64,000 nt of DNA from Namhaeicola litoreus (GCF_042679565.1 NZ_JBHTMY010000003.1:186001-250000), one strand, 5' to 3'; positions 45,055 through 54,608 are shown, counted from the stretch's first letter. Numbers and translations: made by a program. Notes: a model not told the origin generated them from the sequence alone.

Positions 45055-45708
45055 ATGAAGTTTTTTATCGACACAGCAAACTTAGATCAAATTAAAGAAG
45101 CACAGGCTATGGGTATTTTAGACGGTGTTACTACAAATCCGTCTTTAATGGCTAAAGAAGGAATCACCGGAGAACAAAATATTTTAAATCACTACAAAGC
45201 TATTTGTGACATAGTTGATGGTGATGTAAGTGCTGAAGTAATAGCAACTGATTTTGAGGGAATGGTAAAAGAAGGTGAAATGCTGGCAGCTCTTCACCCA
45301 CAGATCGTAGTAAAATTACCAATGATTGCGGATGGCGTAAAAGCTTGTAAGTATTTTTCAGAGAAAGGTATTAAGACTAATGTCACGCTTGTTTTTTCTG
45401 CAGGACAAGCCCTTTTGGCCGCAAAAGCGGGGGCAACTTATGTTTCTCCATTTTTAGGAAGACTGGATGACATTTCAACTGATGGTTTAAACTTAATCTC
45501 AGAAATACGATTGATTTATGACAATTATGGTTTTGACACTCAGATTTTGTCTGCTTCTATTCGTCATACCATGCATATTATTGATTGTGCAAAAATTGGT
45601 TCTGATGTCATGACAGGTCCTTTAAGTGCCATTAAAGGTTTGTTAAAGCACCCATTAACTGATATTGGTTTGGCTACTTTTTTGGCAGATCATAATAAGG
45701 GAAATTAA
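45055..45708 (+). CDS. Transaldolase / fructose-6-phosphate aldolase family (TalC type)
   Basis: This 217-residue TIM-barrel aldolase starts MKFFIDTANLDQIKEA, typical of the small TalC/FSA family. The Schiff-base lysine is K87 in VVKLPM. TNVTLVFSAGQALLAAKAGA and SPFLGRLDD are the other family blocks. In most Bacteroidota this short protein serves as transaldolase of the pentose phosphate pathway; FSA activity cannot be excluded. The gene is flanked by its own promoter and a strong terminator, so it is monocistronic. Confidence 0.92.
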   Translation: MKFFIDTANLDQIKEAQAMGILDGVTTNPSLMAKEGITGEQNILNHYKAICDIVDGDVSAEVIATDFEGMVKEGEMLAALHPQIVVKLPMIADGVKACKYFSEKGIKTNVTLVFSAGQALLAAKAGATYVSPFLGRLDDISTDGLNLISEIRLIYDNYGFDTQILSASIRHTMHIIDCAKIGSDVMTGPLSAIKGLLKHPLTDIGLATFLADHNKGN

Positions 45709-45750
45709 TTGAATTATTTATTTAAAAGTTCAATTTTATATTAAATTTTG

Positions 45751-45784
45751 AAGAGTTGGCATTACAGTGCCAACTCTTTTTTTT
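45751..45784 (+). terminator. Rho-independent terminator after the transaldolase gene
   Basis: AAGAGTTGGCA and TGCCAACTCTT form an 11-bp stem with the 6-base loop TTACAG, followed by eight T residues. It is the clearest single-direction terminator in the window. Confidence 0.9.
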
Positions 45785-45825
45785 AGCTGTACTATTAGTT
45801 AAATTGTTTTTAAATAATTGATGAG

Positions 45826-48072
45826 ATGATATTGGACTATTTAAAGACTCTTGTAAAGTTTTTTAAAAGCGCTGATTTTTACAGGGGATTTATACTTACA
45901 GCTGCCATACTAATTCCCATTATTTTCTTCTATTATGCTGGGAATATCTATTATGCTTTGCCAGTCGCCTTTGGTGTTTTGTTAAGTGCACCCAATGATA
46001 TTCAAGGAAGTAGGAAAAGGAAGGTCTACGGAATTTTATTTTCAATAGGCCTTACCCTTATTGTATCGACCTTGGTAATTTTAGTGAAACCATATTTTAT
46101 ATCGCTGGCTCTTACAATTACCCTTCTTACTTTTCTGTGTTCACTTTTTGCGGTGTATGGTTTTAGGGGCTCATTGCTCGCTTTTTCAGGACTTTTTGCG
46201 ATTGTTTTAGCCTTGGCATATAATAATTCCGCAGGAATACCTCCTTTAACTCATATTCTTTTATTGGGTTTGGGTGGGGTCTGGTATTTAATATTTTCTT
46301 CTTTTTTGTTTGTAGTGACACCCAAAAAGGATGAGGACGAATTGTTGACCGAGCTATTAAATCTAACAGGAGATTATCTCAAATTAAGAGCAGGACTTCT
46401 ATCTGAAAAAAAAGACAGAAAGGAAATTCAACTTGATCAATTAAAATTACAAACGCAAATTAGTGATAAGCATGAGGTATTGCGTGAGATCCTTTTGACA
46501 ACTCGAAAAAGTTCAGGTCGATCACATTTTGATGAGAAAAGGCTACTTATTTTTATATCTCTGGTTGATATTTTAGAATATTCTTTGGCAAATACTTTAG
46601 ATTATAATAAGGTAGATCTATTATTCAAGGAACATCAAAAAACACTTGAACCTTTTGCAGAACTCAATCAGATTCTCGGGAATCATCTTAAAGTTTTGGC
46701 CAAGGTTTTTGCTGAAAAAGATCCCATTCCAGATAAATCAGTATTACTCAATGCCTTGACAAAGGCAGATGCTGCTGTAGAAAAATATGTCCACGAAGTA
46801 GGCCTTCCAAAAGCTAGAGATGGAGCCCTTCTTTTGAGAAATATTTTAACCTATCAAGAGAGTCAAGTTAACGAAATCAGATCTATTAGAAGAGCGCTAG
46901 CGAATGTAAAAAATTCTTCAAGAATAGTGCTTAAAAGGGAAGAGGCAAGTCAGTTTATTACGCATCAAGAATATAGATGGTCTATCGTTTTAGAAAATTT
47001 CAGCTTAAAATCACCTATTTTCAGGCATGCTCTTAGAATTACCATCGCTGTGATCATTGGTTTTTTATTGGGGAGTTTCTTTGGTATACAACACATGCAT
47101 TGGATAATTTTAACCATCATTGTTATTATGCGGCCAAATTATGGCCTGACAAAACAACGATCCATCAATAGATTTATCGGAACAATTATTGGGGGTTTGT
47201 TTTCTTTGTTGATTATTTATTTTACCCAAAATACATATGTCTATTTATTTTTCGCCATCAGTGCCTTAACCATTGGGTTTGCTATGGTAAAAAAAAATTA
47301 TCGCACTGCAGCAGCCTTTATAACCATACATGTCATTTTTGTATTTGCCATTATAGAAAAGGATGCATTTCATGTCATAGAATTCAGATTACTCGACACC
47401 ATGATTGGTGCATTTATTGCTATGCTGGCAAATTATTTTATCCTCCCAAATTGGGAGTATCTATCTATGAAGCAATATTTGAGTGATACTCTAAAGAAAA
47501 ACAGAGGTTATTTAGAAGCCGTCCATCAGCTCTATCATTCTAAAAAAATAAGCCAGCTCGGTTATAGAAAGCCAAGAAAAGAAGCTTTTTTAGCAATGAG
47601 TAATTTAAATGCCAGCTTTGAACGTATGACCCAGGATCCAAAATCTAAACAGAAGGAGTTCGAATGGGTCTATGAAATGGTAACATTAAACAACACAATT
47701 CTTTCGGCCATTGCTTCTTTAGGTAGTTTTATCCAAAACAAAAAGGGATCTTATGTGCTCAATGATTTTGATGTTTTAATTGACAATGTTGAAGACCTTC
47801 TGCGCAAATCACAAGAAATTTTGGAGAGTGGTTTGCAAGACGAGTTATTTTACAATCAGAAAGCACATCTGGCGGAAGAAGAATTACTCAAACATTATAA
47901 AGGACTGGAAAGGGCTCGTGATGAAGAAATTGAACGAGGGATGCGCGATGTGAAACAAGAAATGCTCATTAATTTACAAGAGGCTCATTTGATGCATAAC
48001 CAATTGGTCTGGTTGAAAAATTTGTCTCAAGATTTGTTAAATGTCACAGCGGAATATGTTAATAATGAATAG
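45826..48072 (+). CDS. FUSC/YccS-family inner-membrane protein
   Basis: This 748-residue protein has two blocks of hydrophobic helices, at about residues 20-165 and 400-540. Each is followed by a soluble helical region (about 170-395 and 550-748). This duplicated pattern, with HMHWIILTIIVIMRPNYG in the second block, marks the YccS/YhfK (FUSC-like) family. Relatives are thought to act as aromatic-acid or other efflux components, but no direct function is known. It starts 42 bases after the terminator and precedes the helicase gene by 72 bases. Confidence 0.88.
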   Translation: MILDYLKTLVKFFKSADFYRGFILTAAILIPIIFFYYAGNIYYALPVAFGVLLSAPNDIQGSRKRKVYGILFSIGLTLIVSTLVILVKPYFISLALTITLLTFLCSLFAVYGFRGSLLAFSGLFAIVLALAYNNSAGIPPLTHILLLGLGGVWYLIFSSFLFVVTPKKDEDELLTELLNLTGDYLKLRAGLLSEKKDRKEIQLDQLKLQTQISDKHEVLREILLTTRKSSGRSHFDEKRLLIFISLVDILEYSLANTLDYNKVDLLFKEHQKTLEPFAELNQILGNHLKVLAKVFAEKDPIPDKSVLLNALTKADAAVEKYVHEVGLPKARDGALLLRNILTYQESQVNEIRSIRRALANVKNSSRIVLKREEASQFITHQEYRWSIVLENFSLKSPIFRHALRITIAVIIGFLLGSFFGIQHMHWIILTIIVIMRPNYGLTKQRSINRFIGTIIGGLFSLLIIYFTQNTYVYLFFAISALTIGFAMVKKNYRTAAAFITIHVIFVFAIIEKDAFHVIEFRLLDTMIGAFIAMLANYFILPNWEYLSMKQYLSDTLKKNRGYLEAVHQLYHSKKISQLGYRKPRKEAFLAMSNLNASFERMTQDPKSKQKEFEWVYEMVTLNNTILSAIASLGSFIQNKKGSYVLNDFDVLIDNVEDLLRKSQEILESGLQDELFYNQKAHLAEEELLKHYKGLERARDEEIERGMRDVKQEMLINLQEAHLMHNQLVWLKNLSQDLLNVTAEYVNNE

Positions 48073-48120
48073 CGATTCATTTGTGTTTTTTCAATTTTAC
48101 ACAGAAAGACATTTAAAGTA

Positions 48121-48128
48121 TACCTTTG
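48121..48128 (+). promoter_or_regulatory. Candidate -7 promoter element for the DEAD-box helicase
   Basis: TACCTTTG is an exact TAnnTTTG match 16 bases before the ATG at 48145. No TTG lies at the proper distance. Confidence 0.45.
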
Positions 48129-48144
48129 CATAAAAATAATTTTT

Positions 48145-49383
48145 ATGTCTTTTAAAGATCTTCAACTAAACAAGCCAATTTTAAAAGCACTGGCAGAAAA
48201 TAAGTATGAAAACCCTACGCCTGTTCAGTTAAGAACAATTCCTTTGGTTCTCGAAAAGAAAGATGTCATTGTTTCTGCTCAAACCGGCACAGGGAAAACT
48301 GCTGCTTTTGCCCTACCTATTCTACAAATATTATTTGATAGACAAGATGCGCCAAAGAAAGGTAAAAAAATTAAAGCATTGGTGATTAGTCCAACACGAG
48401 AATTGGCCATTCAAATTGAAGAAAATTTTAAAAAATACGGTAAACATACAAATCTCAGAACAACAGTAGTTTATGGAGGCATTCCCATAGAGCCTCAAAT
48501 AGAAAGACTGAATAAAGGTGTCGATATTTTAATCGCTACACCTGGTAGATTACTTGATTTACATAAACAAGATGAGGTTAATTTAGACTATGTGGAAGTG
48601 TTGGTTTTAGACGAAGCCGATTTGATGTTGGATATGGGATTTATTGATGATGTGCGAAAGATTGAACGATTGTGCACTCGAGAAAAGCAGAACTTACTTT
48701 TTTCTGCAACCATGCCCTTAAAAGTTACAGAATTAGCCAAAGACATTTTGAATCATCCCGAAAGGATTGAGATCACTCCACATTCTAAAGCCGCAGAGGC
48801 AATAGAGCAAGTCTTATATTTTACGCCAAAACCAAAGAAAATTGAACTCGCTTTACACTTACTTAGAAATACCATCAAGGGTAATATTCTCATATTTAGA
48901 CGTACTAAATACGGTGTAGATAAGTTAGAAAAAACCTTAAAAAAGAATGGTTACCTCGTCGATAGTATTCATGGAGATAAGTCTCAAAATACTCGTCAGG
49001 AGGCATTACAGAAATTTAAAGACGGACAAGTAAATATTTTAATTGCTACAGATGTTGCTTCACGAGGGATTGATATTAGCGGATTGGATGCAGTCATCAA
49101 CTTTGACATTCCAAATGTTCCTGAAACCTATGTGCATAGGATAGGTAGAACCGGAAGGGCTGATAAACAAGGAGTTGCGTATTCCTTTTGTTCGGCAGAT
49201 GAAAAGATGTATCTCGCAGATATTGAGAAAATGTTAGGTGAGAAGATTCAGGTAGACGAGAGTCATCCTTATCCACTTCATCCAAAGGCAAAACCTGAGG
49301 TCCATAAAAAAAAGGGTAGCGCGCATAAAAAAGGTCGAAAATCAGCCGCATCTAAAAAAAATAAAAAGCGCTGGTATCAATAA
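48145..49383 (+). CDS. DEAD-box RNA helicase (RhlE-like)
   Basis: This 412-residue ATP-dependent RNA helicase has all core motifs: AQTGTGKT (motif I), PTRELA, DEAD at about residues 155-158, SATMP, and HRIGRTGR in the second RecA domain. A basic C-terminal tail of about 30 residues (KKKGSAHKKGRKSA...) probably binds RNA. RhlE-like helicases work in ribosome assembly or mRNA decay and often respond to cold. The next gene starts 6 bases downstream. Confidence 0.94.
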   Translation: MSFKDLQLNKPILKALAENKYENPTPVQLRTIPLVLEKKDVIVSAQTGTGKTAAFALPILQILFDRQDAPKKGKKIKALVISPTRELAIQIEENFKKYGKHTNLRTTVVYGGIPIEPQIERLNKGVDILIATPGRLLDLHKQDEVNLDYVEVLVLDEADLMLDMGFIDDVRKIERLCTREKQNLLFSATMPLKVTELAKDILNHPERIEITPHSKAAEAIEQVLYFTPKPKKIELALHLLRNTIKGNILIFRRTKYGVDKLEKTLKKNGYLVDSIHGDKSQNTRQEALQKFKDGQVNILIATDVASRGIDISGLDAVINFDIPNVPETYVHRIGRTGRADKQGVAYSFCSADEKMYLADIEKMLGEKIQVDESHPYPLHPKAKPEVHKKKGSAHKKGRKSAASKKNKKRWYQ

Positions 49384-49389
49384 TTTTTT

Positions 49390-50061
49390 ATGGATAAAAC
49401 AGCAATTATTTTAGGAGCTAGTGGACTAACAGGATCTGAACTACTGAAAATTCTTTTAGAAGACGAGAGTTATACGAAAGTAAAAGTTTTTGGCAGGAGT
49501 AGACTCGAAGAGAACCATCCTAAACTAGAGCAATTTATTGGTGATTTATTCAAGTTAGAAGAATTTTCACAAAGTTTTAAAGCGGATGAAGTTTTTTGCT
49601 GCATTGGAACAACTGCAAAAAAAACACCTGATAAAACCATATACAAAGCCATCGACTATGGAATTCCAGTAAACGCGGCATCGCTAGCTAAGCTTAATGA
49701 TATAAATTTCTTTGCCGTTGTATCGGCTATGGGTGCCAATGCAAAAAGCAACATATTTTATAATAAGACCAAAGGAGAAATGGAACAAGAAGTTTTAAAA
49801 GTCAACATTCCATTTACTTATATCTTAAGACCTTCTTTAATCTTAGGAAAGAGAAATGAAAAAAGATTGGCTGAATCTTGGGCAAAGACTTTGTTTGAAG
49901 AACTGAGTTTTATATTTATGGGTCCGTTAAAAAAATATCGACCAAATCCTGCTGAGAATATCGCACAAAAAATGAGGCAATTAGCACAGAACAGACCTCC
50001 TTCGAAAATAATATTTGCTGAAGAGATTAACGAGGTAGCAGAATTAGGCTATGATAATTAA
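49390..50061 (+). CDS. NAD(P)-binding oxidoreductase, TIP30/HTATIP2-like atypical SDR
   Basis: This 223-residue Rossmann protein has the glycine motif GASGLTGSELLK at the N-terminus and FCCIGTT after the second strand. VSAMGANAKSNIFYNKTKGEME carries the serine, tyrosine and lysine of an atypical SDR site. This is the semialdehyde-dehydrogenase-like/HTATIP2 group. The reaction is unknown. It follows the helicase by 6 bases and ends 5 bases before the convergent lipoprotein gene. Confidence 0.85.
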   Translation: MDKTAIILGASGLTGSELLKILLEDESYTKVKVFGRSRLEENHPKLEQFIGDLFKLEEFSQSFKADEVFCCIGTTAKKTPDKTIYKAIDYGIPVNAASLAKLNDINFFAVVSAMGANAKSNIFYNKTKGEMEQEVLKVNIPFTYILRPSLILGKRNEKRLAESWAKTLFEELSFIFMGPLKKYRPNPAENIAQKMRQLAQNRPPSKIIFAEEINEVAELGYDN

Positions 50062-50066
50062 GAGAG

Positions 50067-50489
50067 TTAAATATTCAGCACAACCTCTAACTGACCTTCA
50101 ATTAGGAACACATGACAACAATCTGCGCCAACTAAAAATGTTAGATTGGCTACTTTTTTATTTTCTATATAACCTTCAAAAAGTACCTCTACTTCTTTGC
50201 TTTGATACTTTTCCCTAAGCTCATCTCCAAAAACAGGATAAGCCCCAGACTTTCTAGCTTCCTCCAAATTGAAATTATCTAGATCTCTTGTAATATCTTT
50301 CTGATTATCAAGTGAAGTGACCTTGAATTTATCAAGAGAAATAGGATTTCCGTTGTTATCTTTTAAAGAAACTGCAATCGTTCTAAAATCCATCGTGCAA
50401 ATGGTATCTGTACAATCTATTTTTTCCTCTTTATTGTTGTCGCAAGTGGTGAGCATAATTGCCATCAAAATAGTTAAGTAAACTTTCAT
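50067..50489 (-). CDS. Putative lipoprotein of unknown function
   Basis: This 140-residue protein starts MKVYLTILMAIMLTTC. The C at residue 16 looks like a lipobox cysteine, though LTTC is a weak version. The mature part has two pairs of cysteines (CTDTIC near the start and GADCCHVF near the end) and beta-rich segments. I recognise no named domain. It is the last gene of a minus-strand set, 6 bases after the TolB-like gene, and is probably anchored in the envelope. Confidence 0.7.
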   Translation of the reverse strand: MKVYLTILMAIMLTTCDNNKEEKIDCTDTICTMDFRTIAVSLKDNNGNPISLDKFKVTSLDNQKDITRDLDNFNLEEARKSGAYPVFGDELREKYQSKEVEVLFEGYIENKKVANLTFLVGADCCHVFLIEGQLEVVLNI

Positions 50490-50495
50490 TTATTC

Positions 50496-51404
50496 TTATT
50501 TATATTTTACAAAAGCCAGATGTTTACCATCTGGCGACCAACTGTGCACATTCAAGGAGCCTTGTCCGCCAAAGAAAACATCGGTCAAATCTTTGGTTTC
50601 TCCGGTTTCTATTTCCAATAACCTAATTTTTACATCTTTTCCAAAAGGATGCGCGCCTTTTTGATCTTTTAAATAGGATATGTAAGCAACTGTTTTGTTA
50701 TCTGGTGAAGGATGGGGAAACCAATTGTCAAAATCATCAAAAGTGAGTTGTTCTTGATGGGTACCATCAGGTTTCATCCGATAAATATGCATTCTGCCTG
50801 TTCTATGAGAATTAAAATAAATCCACTGTCCATCATAACTGTATTCGGGACCGTCATCTAAGCCTTCAGAATTTGTCAATTGGGTTTCATTTTTCCCATC
50901 TCTATCTATTTGATAGACATCCCAGTTTCCATTTCTTTCAGCGCAATAGACCAATTTTTTACCATCAGGACTAACCCCGTGCCAATAGCTCGGAAAATTA
51001 TTTGTTACCAAGGTTGGAGTACCTCCTTTTTCTGGTAAAATAAAGATTCTTGAATTAGCGCCATCACTCACAGTTTTGTCGTTGTGGCTAATGATCAGCG
51101 TTTTTCCATCGAAAGTTAGTCCATGATCATTGTTGCAATTTTCAGCAAAACCCGTTGGTATAAGGCCTAAGTTGTCTCCGTTTAAACTAATTTTTTCAAG
51201 TTTGCCATTTGAATTAATGATGAAATACGCTCCGTCTCTTGACCAGTTTGGGGCTTCAAAATGTCTGTTTTCTGTAAGAACGATCCTCTGTTTCCCTGAT
51301 GTGATTTCCAAATCTATTAAAATACTATTCATGTCTTTTTCATATTGTCCGAAAACATTTGTCAATACAAGGCTAAAAATAAATATTATAGATATTTTCT
51401 TCAT
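50496..51404 (-). CDS. TolB-like PD40 repeat (beta-propeller) protein
   Basis: This 302-residue protein has a signal peptide (MKKISIIFIFSLVLTNVFG). It contains several PD40 repeats, seen as W-SPDG-K type turns: WSRDGAYF, VSPDGKKLVY, YSYDGQWIYFNS, PSPDNKTVAYIS and WSPDGKHLAFV. These form a beta-propeller in the periplasm, like TolB's C-terminal domain, and usually bind a protein or peptide partner. No enzymatic motif is seen. It lies 10 bases downstream of the BamA-like barrel gene. Confidence 0.85.
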   Translation of the reverse strand: MKKISIIFIFSLVLTNVFGQYEKDMNSILIDLEITSGKQRIVLTENRHFEAPNWSRDGAYFIINSNGKLEKISLNGDNLGLIPTGFAENCNNDHGLTFDGKTLIISHNDKTVSDGANSRIFILPEKGGTPTLVTNNFPSYWHGVSPDGKKLVYCAERNGNWDVYQIDRDGKNETQLTNSEGLDDGPEYSYDGQWIYFNSHRTGRMHIYRMKPDGTHQEQLTFDDFDNWFPHPSPDNKTVAYISYLKDQKGAHPFGKDVKIRLLEIETGETKDLTDVFFGGQGSLNVHSWSPDGKHLAFVKYK

Positions 51405-51414
51405 AAACTTTACT

Positions 51415-52497
51415 TTACCAGGCTTTCCCTACAGTTGCATAATAGGCCCATTCTTCCGGACCGCGTGCGATGTCAATGCCCAACTTTACACCCATAGATT
51501 TTAAGGCGAGATAACGTCCACCAAAACCAAAGGCCCAGACAAATTCATTTTGAATTTCCTCATTCGCTGCTTCAAAAACCCCTCCAACCCCTGCAAATAC
51601 AAGTGCTCCCCATCTTGGTTTAAAATGATACAATTGCTCTGTCTCTAATAAGGCTGTGAGATTTCCCTGATAACGCAATGCAGGAATCCCTCTCATCCTG
51701 ATGTATGGTTTGGCATAAAAAGGTGGTTTCCCTGTGGCATAGAAGGATTCAAAACGATAGCCAGGTATCCATTTTTCAGAGATTGTTTTGTAATACCACG
51801 CGTAAAATGACATTTTGCCCCAATTGCGCTTCGTACCCAAAACTTCCATGAACTGTGTATAGCCCAGATGAATTTTTTTTCCATCCGTTGGCGATAAATA
51901 GTTGTCGAGATCATCATATTGTACCACAGCACTAATTCCGTTATTATAAAATTCGAAATCGTCAAAATCAAAATCGCCAAGTACAATTGGTATAGTCACT
52001 TTTGAAAATTTTAAGTTCCCTCCAAGAAAAAAATTACTGTCGCCTAATCTAAAAAGCAACTGTTGCATAATTATGGCAAATCTTTGTTGAAAATTAATGG
52101 GTTTTTCCCCAAATGCATAATATTCTAGATTGGCCACGCCATATCCAATGGTACCTGTATATCTGATATGATCATGCTTCCAATAACCCTGGTATTGCCC
52201 ACCGGCCAACCAACTTTTGTTAGATGTATATCCGGCTGCGAGCACCGCAAGATCTTGAGTTTCGGTCGTATCTTTATTAGGGACAAAATATAACCCACTT
52301 AAAACTATACCAATACCTACTGCAGGTTCTGTGATTGGGATGGCGATAGGAAGTAAATTTGTTTTTTTCTTTGGCTTCTTAATAATAGTGTCGTTCACTT
52401 CTGTCACACTATCAATCTTTTTGTCATCGATGTTTTGCCCATGAGATGAAAATATCACCCCAACGGTAAGTAGCAAAATAATTAGCAAAACTCTCAT
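51415..52497 (-). CDS. BamA/TamA-family outer-membrane beta-barrel protein without POTRA domains
   Basis: This 360-residue protein has a signal peptide (MRVLLIILLLTVGVIFSSHGQ), a short basic linker (KKPKKKTN) and a 16-strand-type barrel region. The barrel contains LPIAIPITEPAVGIG and the RMRGIPALRYQGN segment, reminiscent of the VRGY/F-type motif on the barrel's L6 loop in BamA and FhaC. No POTRA repeats precede it, so it differs from BamA proper; it may be a surface-antigen family barrel of separate function. It heads a three-gene minus-strand set. Confidence 0.8.
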   Translation of the reverse strand: MRVLLIILLLTVGVIFSSHGQNIDDKKIDSVTEVNDTIIKKPKKKTNLLPIAIPITEPAVGIGIVLSGLYFVPNKDTTETQDLAVLAAGYTSNKSWLAGGQYQGYWKHDHIRYTGTIGYGVANLEYYAFGEKPINFQQRFAIIMQQLLFRLGDSNFFLGGNLKFSKVTIPIVLGDFDFDDFEFYNNGISAVVQYDDLDNYLSPTDGKKIHLGYTQFMEVLGTKRNWGKMSFYAWYYKTISEKWIPGYRFESFYATGKPPFYAKPYIRMRGIPALRYQGNLTALLETEQLYHFKPRWGALVFAGVGGVFEAANEEIQNEFVWAFGFGGRYLALKSMGVKLGIDIARGPEEWAYYATVGKAW

Positions 52498-52569
52498 TTA
52501 TTCTGTAATCTACCTTAAAAGTATGAAATAAATTACAACGGAATTTAATTATGGCAAAAAACTAAAGAT

Positions 52570-52650
52570 CTTAATTAAAACTTCGCTTGTATTCCTGCTC
52601 AAATAAGCAATTAAAATTTAATCGATGAATTGAATTGAGCTTTAATTAAG
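52570..52650. repeat. Inverted repeat in the gap between the GH9 and BamA-like genes
   Basis: CTTAATTAAA (52570-52579) and TTTAATTAAG (52641-52650) are inverted copies 61 bases apart. The arms are AT-rich and the spacing is too wide for a terminator hairpin. The rest of the 161-base gap shows nothing I recognise. Confidence 0.35.
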
Positions 52651-52658
52651 GGCTTGGA

Positions 52659-54362
52659 TTAGGGAGATTGGTTTTGATCATTATAATGATCTAAAAATCC
52701 AGATACGTAAACCAAAGGAGCATTCCAATTGATACAAATCTCGTTAGAAGCAAAACTCGGGATTTCATCAATATATGATTTTGCCGGTAATTCAGACGCA
52801 TAGCTAAAACCCGAAGCAGCTAGACTTCCTTTATCTTGCATGTGAAAATTGGGTCCACCCACTAAAAACCCAGGATAAGGTGCGTCAATTCCATCAGCTA
52901 CAGATGGTCGATGATGAATACGCATGGCCTGTTTACTTCCGAATCCAGTGACAAATGAATAACCCGTTGCATTTTTCCCTAAAACATAGTCCGAACATTC
53001 GTTCACTGCTTTTAGGTACTTTGGCCTCTTCGTCAGTTCATAGGCTTGAGCAAAAATAATTGCGGCATCAAGTACATCGCTATTTGATCCCCAAACAAAA
53101 TGATCTATTGGAATTTGATAAGGAATTGATTTTTGAACAGACGCTAAAGAATCTGCTACAAAAACAAGTCGGTTTTCAATTACTTTTTTATCATTTTCCG
53201 GTAAAGGACTTTTTTTGTTGACCAAAGAATAATAACCAATATTATCGTTATAATTTCTCCAATTCTCTTCTAATCTTAAAGTAAAATGACTCAGTTTTGA
53301 CTTAATTTTATTGTAATAAATCCCTTTTTTCGTTGTGGCGTATAATTCTGAGTTCGCCCAAAAAAACTCTTCATTTAAATCGGTATCATTATATGGACCC
53401 GTTTTTACATCTTCAGGATTTTGAGCGTAATATTTCGTAGGATTCTTGTTTGCCCATTCCCAAGCTTTTTCTGCGGCCAGCAAACATTTATTAGCATATT
53501 CGGGCAAATAGGGAGTGTAAATTCTTGAGGCCATAGCTCCAATTGCCGCCAAATGTAATGCTGCGGCTGTAGATTTGCCAATCACCAATCTGTCCTTGGG
53601 AGCTTCACTGGGCATCACCATACCGCAAAAATTTAGTGTTGTAACTTTTACAAAAGCTCCGCCATCTTCATCTTGCATCGTGAGCATCCAATCTATTTCA
53701 TATTTTAATTCGTCTAGGATGTCCGGAATATTGTTTCCACTTTCAGGAATGTTTAAACTGTTATCAGGAAAAGCATCGGGGTAATTTTCTGCAAGAGAAA
53801 GCATAATTCCTGTGGCAATTCCAGCATTAATCATATATTTTCCATAATCACCTGCATCATACCAACCTCCTGGAGTATCCAAAGATCCACTTTTATTGGC
53901 AGAGGAATGAAATAAAAGACCTATATCATCATGGCCTTTTTCTCGTTTAAATATACCTGCGTATTGTTCTTCAATGGGCATCGAAATACGCTGGAGATAA
54001 TAGGATTTTAATGCAGCATTCTTAACTCCTCTATAAATATCGTTGCCTATTTCAAATGCATATGAAACGTGGTTGCCAACTTTTATTGTATATTTTCCAG
54101 GCTTGCTGTACGTTGAAAAATTACCCAATGTCACTTTTTCTCCAGATTTATCCCAAACTCCTTTTTCTTCTAAATTTCTTTTGAAAACAACTTTTTTACT
54201 TTCGTCTAATAGCTCGAATATCTTATCTGGTAGGTCTGATACCACAAATATCTTTTCACCTTTTTCTAAATAACCAACTTGATTGATGCGAATTTGTTCT
54301 GATGGATTTTGAGCATAAAAAAGTGTTGAAATAAGGAAGAGTAGTAAGGCGCAGTTTTTCAT
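52659..54362 (-). CDS. Glycoside hydrolase family 9 (endoglucanase-type)
   Basis: This 567-residue secreted protein has a signal peptide (MKNCALLLFLISTLFYAQ), an N-terminal CelD-type immunoglobulin-like domain (about 20-100) and a GH9 (alpha/alpha)6 barrel. Signatures are GGWYDAGDYGKYM (the DAGD nucleophile/base pair), HHRPSVAD, and NEICINWNAPLVY near the C-terminus with the acid glutamate. The start is MKNCAL at 54362, since the longer frame lacks a signal. GH9 enzymes cleave beta-1,4-glucans. No SusC/SusD or other carbohydrate genes are adjacent, so the substrate is open. Confidence 0.9.
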   Translation of the reverse strand: MKNCALLLFLISTLFYAQNPSEQIRINQVGYLEKGEKIFVVSDLPDKIFELLDESKKVVFKRNLEEKGVWDKSGEKVTLGNFSTYSKPGKYTIKVGNHVSYAFEIGNDIYRGVKNAALKSYYLQRISMPIEEQYAGIFKREKGHDDIGLLFHSSANKSGSLDTPGGWYDAGDYGKYMINAGIATGIMLSLAENYPDAFPDNSLNIPESGNNIPDILDELKYEIDWMLTMQDEDGGAFVKVTTLNFCGMVMPSEAPKDRLVIGKSTAAALHLAAIGAMASRIYTPYLPEYANKCLLAAEKAWEWANKNPTKYYAQNPEDVKTGPYNDTDLNEEFFWANSELYATTKKGIYYNKIKSKLSHFTLRLEENWRNYNDNIGYYSLVNKKSPLPENDKKVIENRLVFVADSLASVQKSIPYQIPIDHFVWGSNSDVLDAAIIFAQAYELTKRPKYLKAVNECSDYVLGKNATGYSFVTGFGSKQAMRIHHRPSVADGIDAPYPGFLVGGPNFHMQDKGSLAASGFSYASELPAKSYIDEIPSFASNEICINWNAPLVYVSGFLDHYNDQNQSP

Positions 54363-54513
54363 CTTGTGTAAATGGATTGATATTAATAAACCAATATGTT
54401 CAAAATTACTCAAAATAAAAGAAAATGAGATGGGTCAATTTCTAAATAATGCATCAAGTTTATGTGAAAATCGAAATAACTGAAATTGAAGTAGACTATT
54501 TTAAAATGCATTT

Positions 54514-54525
54514 TTTAGTACTAAA
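54514..54525. promoter_or_regulatory. 12-base palindrome upstream of the Lrp gene
   Basis: TTTAGTACTAAA is a perfect palindrome located 84 bases before the Lrp-family gene start. It might be the autoregulatory site of this regulator, though 12-base palindromes are frequent in AT-rich DNA. Confidence 0.25.
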
Positions 54526-54580
54526 TAATCATTTTGGAATAAATATTTTTCAATTATAATTAAAAATAGATAAAAAAAAT

Positions 54581-54588
54581 TATATTCG
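54581..54588 (+). promoter_or_regulatory. Candidate -7 promoter element for the Lrp-led operon
   Basis: TATATTCG matches 7 of 8 positions of TAnnTTTG and lies 20 bases before the ATG at 54609. The 246-base divergent gap holds this element and a palindrome and is otherwise AT-rich. Confidence 0.35.
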
Positions 54589-54608
54589 CATGTGTAAAAA
54601 ATGTCATT

